This document shows positions 20,848 through 31,000 of a DNA stretch of 33,173 bases, in pieces. The position numbers and the translations under genes are program-made. A model generated the notes under the pieces. The model saw only the letters and a list, made by a program, of their open reading frames with translations, did not search any database and was not told the origin of the DNA. The stretch spans positions 1 through 33,173 of the IMG/VR virus record IMGVR_UViG_3300025168_007920; one strand, 5' to 3'. Each line of letters opens with the position of its first letter. Within the stretch, counting starts at the first letter, position 1. The DNA is from a virus.

Positions 20848-23800
20848 ATGGCTATACAAGTAAAAGAGGTACATAAGTTTGATAAAGGTATACACGGTTC
20901 AGTATCTGAACTTGATATATCTCCTGAATCTGCTTCATTATCCTTAAATATAGACCCTAATTCTGAATATGGTGCTTTAAGAGGTATACAAGGTGATAAA
21001 ATATTGTCTGAAGATGGATGGGAAACACCAAGATATGCAAAATGGGGTATAACATTTTTTGGAGATGTAAATGGATTAATACCTAAAACAACTTTAGAAA
21101 AGAAATTATTCTTAATAAATGCTTATGATAAATCATTTTTACTTGTATTTACGTTTGATAACTCTAAAGTACAACTTAGATTTGGTGGTACTGGTACTGA
21201 TATTGTTGCTGATTTTGAAGTTGGCAATAACATAGGTATACATTCAGATTTATTTGACCATACAGCTGATGATGAATATACAATAGCAAATAGCGATAGC
21301 AGAAATTTTAATGTTATTCCTGTTTTACTTGAAGACAAACTAACAGATGCAAACAAAATAAAAGCTGGGCATATTGCTGATGCGGTAAAAATAGCTTTAA
21401 ATTATGCATACCCGTCTTCAACACTTCAAGCAGTTAGTGGTTATAGTTCTTATTTTTATTGTTATAGACCTTCTACATATGCTACTCAAGAAGAGTTAGA
21501 TGTTGATGGGACATTAAGTATACTAAGTAATTTTTATGGTGACATATCTATTCCTAGATTACCTATTGAATCATTTGATAATGGTGCTAATATTCCAGGA
21601 ACATCATTAGGACATACTTCTGGTTTATATTTACCTGATTCAGAATTGTACTCTACTAATTCTACATATTTTATTAAAGGAAGTGGTTTAGCTCAAATTC
21701 AAACTCTAGATGGAATAAATTCTGAAGAAACAACTGACTTTAACTTTTTAAAATTAAAGGCTTTTAATTCAAAAGATTCTTCTAATATTTTAGCTATTAC
21801 TAAAACTGCTCAAGTAAAACTTTTCCAAAACTTAGAAAAAAGTGGCTCTATTAGTAATTCTGATTTAGGTAGTATTTCAATTTCTTCAGAAAACTCATTA
21901 TCAATAGAACAAAGAAATAAAAATTTATACTTAGGTGCTGGTGATTATAGAGGAACTTCTTCTATGTGGATAGGGTTTATTGAAAGAAGTCAGATAGGAA
22001 AACAACTTAGCGGTTATTATTTAGAAGAAAATAATTTAAAGTCTATTTCTGATTCTATTGGAGCAAATAATTTTGACAATGTTGTGGTTCCAACATTGCA
22101 TCATGGATTAAATAATACAAATGGTGGTATAGCTGGAGCGGCAAGTTTATATGCCGATAATGCAGAAAGCGGCTCTAATGATGATTTATATAAGGATGAT
22201 ATAGTAAGTGGTGGTCACTTTAGAAGTGTTAATGGATGGATTAAACAATGCTTAAAGAATAATGACCCAACAGCAACAGGTAATTATGACCATTACAATG
22301 ATGTAAAAGAAGGAATGATATTTAGAGTTAATTTAGGTTATAATTATGTAGCATGTGATTACACAGGTAATCATGAACCTGCTAATGGAAAATCTGCTCA
22401 AGAATATTTATTTGCATTAAAAGAAATTGCAAAAGGAAAAATAAAACTTAGTTCTGAAAATAAGACAGATGAACCAAATATTGAACCATTTAGAGGAGGT
22501 TCAGGAGAAACATTGCATGATGGTGATTTATTTCAAGTAGTATATTCAAGTGGAGAAGATGAAGATATTAATTTGTCTGCTATTGACGATAGTAATATGT
22601 TTAGATTAGTTTATATAGGAACTTTACATGGTAAAGCAAAAACAGGAACTGCCCACCCTTCTTATGCTAACTCTACAGATGCTTATTGTGGTATACCTGC
22701 TTACGCGTACGCACACACAAATGATAACTTTAACTTAATAAGAATTAAAACTACTTCTAAATCAGATGCGAGTATAGCAGAATTACATGCTGATAAAGGT
22801 GGAATTTATACTGAAATAAAAGACACACATGGTTTAGGTATAAAATTTTCACCTAAAAGATTAGAAACTATTGATTTAAGGGTAGAATTAGGAGTTACTG
22901 ATTTTGAAATAAGTACAATGTCAGAGTGTAAAAGTTCTGATGGAGCTGGTGGTTTTGGTGGGGATATAGGTACTATTACAGAAAATAGTGTTCTTAGGAA
23001 TAAAAACTATTTTACAGGACATGGTAAGCTTTGGGTAGCAAACAAAAATGAACCTCTTAATTTATACCTAATTGATGTTACTAATTGGGATAATCAAAAT
23101 GTAAATAAACCAAGAATTAGTTTTAAAAAAATAAGTTTAGTATTTGACAGGATTCATAAAACTTTACTTTCTGATAATAACACTAATTACGGAAAAGGTT
23201 TAGTTAGACTTACTGAAACAGTTGATAGTGGAGAAGCAGATTTAGATAAAGAAAAAAGTTATTTTACAGGATATGAATGGAACCCTTTACCTGAAGGTCA
23301 ATATATTTCTTCTATCTGTGAAACATATTCACACTTACCTCATATGGGTGATGGAGCAGGTGGAGGAGCTGCTAATGGAGATGGTAAATGGAGAGTTTGG
23401 GTAGAGTACAAAAAAAACGAAGAATTAGCTCATATACGGTATGATTTATTCTTATTTAATTTTAGACCTCAACCTTGGGTTGGGTCTGGTAATGACAAAG
23501 GTGAAGGTATTACATCATCTAGCACTCAAGTTTATATGTTTGATAAAACTCCACCAAATCAAGAATGCCAAAAAGTTAAAATGCCTAGTCTTAAGACCAA
23601 TCAAGGTAATAAAACCATTTACTATCCTTTTGATAAAATGGTTATAACAAAAAAAGGTGCGCAAGGAACTAATGATTTAAGAATATCTGGACAAACATCT
23701 GATATGAATATAGATTACGGAAGTGATTATATAGGTCAGGCAAAAGGAAACACAGATACTTCTGAAAAATATTGTCATAACGACCATATACCTAATGATA

Positions 23801-26800
23801 GTGCATATTCTTTAAAATTTAGAAATCCTTCAGGAGAATTTAGAGGTTTGTATGCTCCTGATTTACAATATCAAAGTTGGACAGCTGGAGAGAGATATGC
23901 TCATAAAACAGCGACTCTTCCTTTAGGGCATAATATTGGTTGGCTTTTAGGTTCTCCTAGAGAATACACTCCAGTAAGACATACTTTGAACCCTTACTAT
24001 AGAAAATGGTATTTTACAGGCAATACTAGTAGTGGAACAGGTGTAAATCAAATACCTTATCCAGATGAAGAAAACTACAAAGCTTCTGGCAAAAAAACAT
24101 TAAATGCTCATGTTGTGTCTTCTTTTGGAAAATTAACTGGTAAATTTGTAAGACACGCAGGAACTTTGGTAGGAGGAAAAAGAGTATCAACAAATCTTCC
24201 ATTTAATGGTGAAAAGTGTTGGTGTGCTTATGAAGAAGGGGTATTAAAACATTTTGGTGATGAATATACTGTATTTAATATGCACGACAGTCCTGTTGCT
24301 ATAGAGTCGTATAATGGAACAGCTTATGAAGTGCAAGGTAAACCTGCTACTTCTGTTGGTAGCGAAACTGTAGAATTAGCTGATAATCCTGATGTAAATA
24401 GATATTATTACTCTGATACTGAAGCAGGGTTTATGGGAAGTAGGAGCGCAGATGATAATACTACTGCAGATGCGATAAATCATAGTAGCGTCCCTGCTAC
24501 AATGGGCTACAGTAAGTATAACCAATACAGATTTCATCACGCTAACAATGGAACTGCTGATTTAACAAATGATGATGGCAATGGTGAAAGTGAAAGTTAT
24601 ATTACTGGAAAAACATACGGTTATGGAGGGCAATATTTTGGAAAAGACAGTTTTGGTCACTATACAAATATAACACAAACATGGGCGTCTAATCAAGATT
24701 ATTTACTACAAGGAAGTAAACCAGAAGATGTAACTGTAAAATCAACCCATGATTTTCCTCAGCATGCCGAGTTTGAACATGTGAGAGGATTTGGATGGGG
24801 TGATGGAGCTCAGTTTAAAGAAAATAACGTAAGAAGTTCTAATGGTTTGTACTGGAGTGGTACTCCTTACCCAGCACAATCAGGCTCAAGCCCTACAGAA
24901 AGATTTTCTAAGCATGGAACTGGATATTTTACATATCAAGCAAATACTAATTCACTTATTACTACTGATACTAGCAAGTCAGGATTTTATAGTAGCGATA
25001 CAAATGTTGATAATGGTAGCACATTTATAGTGCCTGGTAAACAGTGGGACAACAGAAGAGTAGTTCACTGTTGGTCAGTAACGGCTTTAACAGATTCAAT
25101 TCATAATTATAGCTACAATACAGCAAGAGATGCAAATAATTTATTTGACCACAGAGAGTTTGGTCTTTGGAAAACTCCTAGATGTTCATTTAGAAAACTA
25201 GAAATTCCAGGATTTTTTGGAAATAATGCTAAAATAATGAATATAGATACTATAAGCTGGTCAGAAAGAAATGTAAATGAACCTAATCCAAATACAGATA
25301 GTACTAATGACAACACTTTTATGAAGTCTGGTTATTTAGTTCAATTTGCTTGTGAAGATGGAGATGTAAATGATACTGACACTTCTTCAACAGGGGTTGT
25401 TGTTTATGAAACAAAAACATCATCTTTTTATGCAACAAATTCAAGTAACCCTATTTTTGGAGATACCAATCCTTATGCAGCTCATTCTTTAGCAGCTACT
25501 GATGTTTTAAGAGCAGTACATAAAATAAGTGATTTATCTAAAATAGAAACTAGTATATTTAGGCAATTTATGCATTATAAAAATAACAAACTTATTACTA
25601 AAAATTTAGTACCTGGTTTAGCCGATACTTTAACATCAACTCAAACAAGTATTGAAAGAAGTAATGAAAACTTAAAACCTTTTAAAATATTACACGAAAG
25701 ATACTCTCCTTTAGTTTTATCTCATGGAGGTAGTGAAAGTAAAGAAGAAATTGGAATTTGGGTAAGAGCTCAATTTAATTCTCCAAATGAATCTTCTCAA
25801 GATGTTATAGACTTAGGTGGGTTTCCTTATTACAAATGTGACAAACTTTGGAATTATTGGTCTAAAATTAATAGCAAAGGTTTTGATAGAAGCACTAGTA
25901 ATTTCGACTCTGCTAATTATATAACAGAAGGTTGGGGAAGTACTTCTGGTTCAGGAACAGATGACCAATATCCTTTTAGTTATAGTAATATAAATTCTGA
26001 AAATCAACTAAAAACAAAAGATGGCGCACACATTAAAAATTCTAATGCTTCAATTTTAGAAAAAGAAGCCCAAATAGAAACAGATGGTGCTGCAGAGTTT
26101 CCAGAAGGTGGGGTTTTATATAAGTTTAGTTTATTATATGACGGGTTTCAAGAAAGCCCTTTAAATAAAAATGCTCTAGAAATAAATGTAACTGCTAATT
26201 CTTCTATGTTAAGATTAAAATTAACTGTTCCAAGTTTAGATTTTATGGGTATAAATGCTAGAGTTACTCATATAAATATTTATAGAAAAAATAAAACTGA
26301 AGATTTATACAGGCTAGTAAAATCTGTTAGTTTAGATTTATCAAAAGAAAATTGGGCAAATGATGGTAGTGAGTTTATTTTACGTTTTAATGATGAGCAA
26401 AGACTTTCTTCTTACGAAGGTTTAAATGGTATACCAGAGTCGCTAACTAACTTAACACCTAACTACAGACTGTCTTGTCAATTAAATGATTTTTTATTTG
26501 TAAGTGGATTACACCATCCTAATTTAGAAGACGGTGACCACTTACTATTAAGGTCTAAACAGGGTAGATTTTCTGTTTTTGATTGGTCAAATGACTTTTT
26601 AGATATACCTACTAAACCTGTAGCAATGGCTGGATTTGCAAATAGAGTATGGGTATTTGATAATAATAACATGTACAAAATAAACCCTACAGGGTTGTAT
26701 ATTGAGGACAAAACTGAGGGTATTGGTATCTTGAACTCAGAATCATTTATTGTTACCGATATGGGCATGTTTTGGTGCGATAGAAGTAACATATACAAGC

Positions 26801-28011
26801 ATGATGGTACAAAAATAAATCAAATAGGTACATCTATACTTAAAAATCATTCTCATCCTGAATGGCAAATTGGTTATTTAGACGCAGTAAATAAGTCTGA
26901 GATTTTAGGTTATACTCCCAAAATAGGTTATGATTCTATTAACCAATGTGTATACGTAACATTACAAGGTTTTAGTAAATCTCTACTAAGCTATAAGAAG
27001 TATGATAGTAGAATTTATTCTTATGATATAAAACAAGATAGATGGGATTACTATGATTCACCTGCTGTAAAATCTTTAACTACAGATAATAATGGTAGCG
27101 TTATTATGAGTGATGGATTTCAATTATACAATTACAGAAGGGATAAAAAGAATCCTAAAAAATTCTCTTGGGATAGCAAAACGTTTCAATTAGGTAGTTC
27201 AAATTATACTAAGTCATTAAAGACGTTAAAATTTACTGGTGACATATGTTTATGGAACTTTAATAATGGGGCTGAAAATAGAAACTTTATTTCAGATACA
27301 GGAGGTGATATAGTCTATGAAGAACCAGACTTTAAAACAACTAAAGATGGACATGTTTTAGAAACTAGTATTGCTTCAGAAACGGATGATTTAAAAGTTT
27401 ATGTAGATGGTATACTGCAAACTATGAGAATTAAGTCTAGAAACCCTGTTATTGGTTCTCCTATAGCAAACGATTCTACAGGAGAAATATATGCTTTAGA
27501 CCAAGCATTACCTTCTTTTGAGACGAAAAGTGGTACTTTAACTTATAAAGATTCTTTTTCTATAACTAATACATCCTGTCCTGAATTTTTAACTTGGCCT
27601 AATGGTCAATTTGAAAAAGTTACTTTAGAAGGTGAATTGTCTGAATTAATGCATATACATAAAGGTATGTACTTGTATTTTAAAGGTATTGATATTAATG
27701 GTATTACTCAAGAAGAAATAGTAAGAGTTAGAGATATAAAGTTTACTTGGGAACAATTAGAAGGTGGTAAAAACACTTTAAGTGGGCCTGTAGAAATAAG
27801 AACTTGGAGAGGCCAATTAGGAACAAAATCTTATAATTGGAGTAATTCTGAATTAATGCCTCCTCTTAATATAAACCCAATAAAAACAGCAAGCCCTACA
27901 CTTTTATTCCCAAGAGGAATAAAGGGGAAAACAGTTAAATTATCACTACAAAATCAAAAATCATTTATTGATTCTTTTGCTATATCTTATAGAGTAAAAA
28001 AGTTTAAATAA
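20848..28011 (+). CDS. Giant nozzle/stabilisation-like tail protein, 2387 aa
   Basis: At 2387 residues it is by far the largest complete gene. The N-terminus (HKFDKGIHGSVSELDISPES then LSLNIDPNSEYGALRGI) is like the start of tail-nozzle or packaged-DNA-stabilisation proteins of short-tailed marine phages. The last ~640 residues (about 1745-2387) look like a beta-propeller of the P22 gp10 / T7 gp12 kind (NARVTHINIYRKN, LNDFLFVSGLHHPNLEDGD, NRVWVFDNNNMYKINPTGLY, MFWCDRSNIYKHDGTKINQI). The ~1680 residues between are Gly/Asn/Tyr-rich, without motifs I know, and make up most of the protein. The usual size of such proteins is 450-800 residues, so this is a greatly enlarged version. ATG at 20848 has a poor ribosome site, and coupling to the gene just upstream is likely. 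Confidence 0.65.
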   Translation: MAIQVKEVHKFDKGIHGSVSELDISPESASLSLNIDPNSEYGALRGIQGDKILSEDGWETPRYAKWGITFFGDVNGLIPKTTLEKKLFLINAYDKSFLLVFTFDNSKVQLRFGGTGTDIVADFEVGNNIGIHSDLFDHTADDEYTIANSDSRNFNVIPVLLEDKLTDANKIKAGHIADAVKIALNYAYPSSTLQAVSGYSSYFYCYRPSTYATQEELDVDGTLSILSNFYGDISIPRLPIESFDNGANIPGTSLGHTSGLYLPDSELYSTNSTYFIKGSGLAQIQTLDGINSEETTDFNFLKLKAFNSKDSSNILAITKTAQVKLFQNLEKSGSISNSDLGSISISSENSLSIEQRNKNLYLGAGDYRGTSSMWIGFIERSQIGKQLSGYYLEENNLKSISDSIGANNFDNVVVPTLHHGLNNTNGGIAGAASLYADNAESGSNDDLYKDDIVSGGHFRSVNGWIKQCLKNNDPTATGNYDHYNDVKEGMIFRVNLGYNYVACDYTGNHEPANGKSAQEYLFALKEIAKGKIKLSSENKTDEPNIEPFRGGSGETLHDGDLFQVVYSSGEDEDINLSAIDDSNMFRLVYIGTLHGKAKTGTAHPSYANSTDAYCGIPAYAYAHTNDNFNLIRIKTTSKSDASIAELHADKGGIYTEIKDTHGLGIKFSPKRLETIDLRVELGVTDFEISTMSECKSSDGAGGFGGDIGTITENSVLRNKNYFTGHGKLWVANKNEPLNLYLIDVTNWDNQNVNKPRISFKKISLVFDRIHKTLLSDNNTNYGKGLVRLTETVDSGEADLDKEKSYFTGYEWNPLPEGQYISSICETYSHLPHMGDGAGGGAANGDGKWRVWVEYKKNEELAHIRYDLFLFNFRPQPWVGSGNDKGEGITSSSTQVYMFDKTPPNQECQKVKMPSLKTNQGNKTIYYPFDKMVITKKGAQGTNDLRISGQTSDMNIDYGSDYIGQAKGNTDTSEKYCHNDHIPNDSAYSLKFRNPSGEFRGLYAPDLQYQSWTAGERYAHKTATLPLGHNIGWLLGSPREYTPVRHTLNPYYRKWYFTGNTSSGTGVNQIPYPDEENYKASGKKTLNAHVVSSFGKLTGKFVRHAGTLVGGKRVSTNLPFNGEKCWCAYEEGVLKHFGDEYTVFNMHDSPVAIESYNGTAYEVQGKPATSVGSETVELADNPDVNRYYYSDTEAGFMGSRSADDNTTADAINHSSVPATMGYSKYNQYRFHHANNGTADLTNDDGNGESESYITGKTYGYGGQYFGKDSFGHYTNITQTWASNQDYLLQGSKPEDVTVKSTHDFPQHAEFEHVRGFGWGDGAQFKENNVRSSNGLYWSGTPYPAQSGSSPTERFSKHGTGYFTYQANTNSLITTDTSKSGFYSSDTNVDNGSTFIVPGKQWDNRRVVHCWSVTALTDSIHNYSYNTARDANNLFDHREFGLWKTPRCSFRKLEIPGFFGNNAKIMNIDTISWSERNVNEPNPNTDSTNDNTFMKSGYLVQFACEDGDVNDTDTSSTGVVVYETKTSSFYATNSSNPIFGDTNPYAAHSLAATDVLRAVHKISDLSKIETSIFRQFMHYKNNKLITKNLVPGLADTLTSTQTSIERSNENLKPFKILHERYSPLVLSHGGSESKEEIGIWVRAQFNSPNESSQDVIDLGGFPYYKCDKLWNYWSKINSKGFDRSTSNFDSANYITEGWGSTSGSGTDDQYPFSYSNINSENQLKTKDGAHIKNSNASILEKEAQIETDGAAEFPEGGVLYKFSLLYDGFQESPLNKNALEINVTANSSMLRLKLTVPSLDFMGINARVTHINIYRKNKTEDLYRLVKSVSLDLSKENWANDGSEFILRFNDEQRLSSYEGLNGIPESLTNLTPNYRLSCQLNDFLFVSGLHHPNLEDGDHLLLRSKQGRFSVFDWSNDFLDIPTKPVAMAGFANRVWVFDNNNMYKINPTGLYIEDKTEGIGILNSESFIVTDMGMFWCDRSNIYKHDGTKINQIGTSILKNHSHPEWQIGYLDAVNKSEILGYTPKIGYDSINQCVYVTLQGFSKSLLSYKKYDSRIYSYDIKQDRWDYYDSPAVKSLTTDNNGSVIMSDGFQLYNYRRDKKNPKKFSWDSKTFQLGSSNYTKSLKTLKFTGDICLWNFNNGAENRNFISDTGGDIVYEEPDFKTTKDGHVLETSIASETDDLKVYVDGILQTMRIKSRNPVIGSPIANDSTGEIYALDQALPSFETKSGTLTYKDSFSITNTSCPEFLTWPNGQFEKVTLEGELSELMHIHKGMYLYFKGIDINGITQEEIVRVRDIKFTWEQLEGGKNTLSGPVEIRTWRGQLGTKSYNWSNSELMPPLNINPIKTASPTLLFPRGIKGKTVKLSLQNQKSFIDSFAISYRVKKFK

Positions 28012-31000
28012 TGCCTAGAAATATTAGGACATACCAAAAGCTTATAAAGCCTTCAGAAGAACAGCTTGTAGATGCTGTTAATGAAATAATTGAAAGTGTC
28101 AATACTGTAAGTGCTTCTGCTGAAAGAGAGAACTATAAAGGTAAGCCTGGTGATGTAAAAGTAAATAAAGTTGCAAATAACAAATACGACTTTTATGTTA
28201 GAGGTGAAGATGGTTGGCATAGAGATACAAACTCATCTTACGGACCTGTAAACGACTCACAAACACAAACCGATACTCAACCTGTTATACTTAGTAATGG
28301 CACTATCGATAATCAATATCTTGGTTCTTCTAGAATATTGCTTAATCTAGATGCAAGTACTAGCATTACTGGTGTTGCTAACCCTAAAATAGAGATAACA
28401 GGTAACGGAACTTTATCTAGTACTGGTAAAACAACTATAGACTCTGCAGGAGATATAGAATTAAATGCTGATGGTGGTGATTTATTTATAAAAGACGATA
28501 CTTCTGAACTTGCCACTATAAACTCAAGTGGTTTAAAAATAAACAATATATCTGCCGCTGATAGTGATACAGATAAATTCTTAGTAAGTGATAGTGGTTT
28601 AGTTAAATACAGAACAGGTGCACAAATACTAACTGACCTTGGTATAACTGCAGACGAGATACTAGACTGGACTGCTGACCAAGGTAGTAACAATATACAT
28701 GCTAGTAACTTTGCAGATATTACAAGTACAGGTACTTTAGATATATCAGGTGGAACATTAACTACTTCAGCTGCTCAAAAGAAATCAATAGTTGAAGGTG
28801 TAGCGGCTAATACAGATATAGGCGCTTATGAATTTAGAGCACAAACTTTTCAATCTGATGCTACTACCCTTTCTGGAACAGCCCCTTTTACAGTAGCTTC
28901 TACAGTTAAAGTTGCAAATTTAAATGCAGATAAACTAGATGGTGCTGATTTAGTAGATGAAGATAATATGGCATCTAATAGTGCTGTTAAAGTACCTACA
29001 CAACAATCAGTTAAAGCATATGTAGATTCAGAGATTACAGGACTAGTAGACTCTGCACCAGGTGCTTTAGACACACTTAACGAACTTGCTGCTGCACTTA
29101 ATGATGATGCTAGTTTTTCTACTACAGTTACTAATAGTATAGCAACTAAGGTAGGATTAACAGGCAACGAAACAGTTGCAGGTGAGAAAATATTTTCAAG
29201 CACTTTAAGAGTAGGAGATGCAACAGAAGGTATTAGATTATTAAATATTTCATCAAATATAGCAGGAATATATGGAGTTGATACAGGTGGTTCGGCTTGG
29301 AACTCTATTCATATTAAAGCAGATGGTGAAGATGGGTTATTTATAGAAAAAGATACTAATAAGGTAGGTATAGGTACTACTAGCCCTGGTTCAACACTAC
29401 ATATTTCAGATGCAAGTAGTAGTGGAGTAACTTCTCTTAGTCTTAATAACAGAGTAAAAGTAAGAGGGGATGGAGTAGTATATTGGGGTTCTGGTGCTGC
29501 TCATGGTACTTTAAGTTGGGATAGTGGTAAAGCATTAATAAATTCTCAAGGAACAAATGATTTACAAATATCAGCAGGTGGTAATCATACAGACCATATT
29601 TATATTGATGGAGGTGGAAGCACTAATGATGGGTGTGTAGGTATAGGTACTAATAGTCCTGATGAGAAATTACACGTTGTAGGAGATTTAAAAGTAGTAG
29701 GTAATATATCAAGTGTAAGTGGAGGAGCATCTATTGGTGATAGTGCTGCTGATACATTTAGAACTACAGGGCATACATATTTAGCTACTGTAGGTAATAA
29801 TGTAGGTATAGGCAACACAAGTCCTAACCATTTATTACACGTTGGAGATGATGTTACTGCTACATTTGGGACTGCTCCTGATAAAGCAATACAATTATCA
29901 AGTTCTACAAATGACCACGAAATAGCATATATATTGTATGCAGGTGAGGGTACAAATAACATTAGAAGTAAATACTATGTAGATGATGCTACTAAGTATG
30001 TAGGTTGGGATTCTACTCATAGCACAGGGTGGCTTGGTTATGAATGGAAGATTGCAGGTACTCAGAAAATGGTTTTAAATACTTCAGGTAATTTAGGTAT
30101 AGGTACTGCAAGTCCTTCAGTAAAATTGCACGTTGATTCAGGCACATCAGATACAGTAGCAATATTTAAAAGTTCAGACAGTACAGCAAGAATACAAATA
30201 CAAGATGATGATACTACTAATCATATAGTATCAAATAACTCAACTTTATCATTAGGTGCTAATAACACAACACACGCAGGAAATTTAAATATAGACTCTA
30301 ATGGTAGAGTAGGTGTAGGTGTTACTGACCCTGATTCAAAAGTAGAAATTATTGGAGAAGGCGATAGTAGTAGTACAAAATCATTAGAGATTAAAGATAG
30401 TGGTGGAACTAATTTATTTTATGTAAGAGATGATGGTGTAGTAAGTGTAACTCATAATTATCTTTTTGTTCAAGCAGGAGGTATTTATTCTACTTATGCT
30501 ATAAGAGCAAGAGGTGGAATTACTGATGATGGTGGTGCTTTAGGATTAGGAAGTGATGGAAGTACAAACCATTTTATTATTACAAGTGGTAATATAACTA
30601 CAGGTGTATGGAATGGTACTGCAATAGCAAGTGCTTATTTAGATGCAGACACAGCACATCTTACTACTAACCAAACATTTACAGGACAAAAAACATTTAA
30701 CAAAGCATTTCCACAAGTTCAATTCACAGATGATAGCAATACCGATTATGTTGAATTAGGTTTAAGTGGTGACACATATTTTCATAAAACATCAGATGCA
30801 AATATTAATTTTGGTTGGAGAGATAATAATAATAATGAATTAATGACACTTGATACAGGTGGTCAAACACTTACAATAGGAGAAGCACCACAAACTACTT
30901 ATAAATTAAAAATAGGCGATAATGGTAGAATGAATATGCCTCAAAGAGGACTTGAGTTTGAAAATGCTCACGGGTATTTTAGTCCATTAGGCGATATGTT

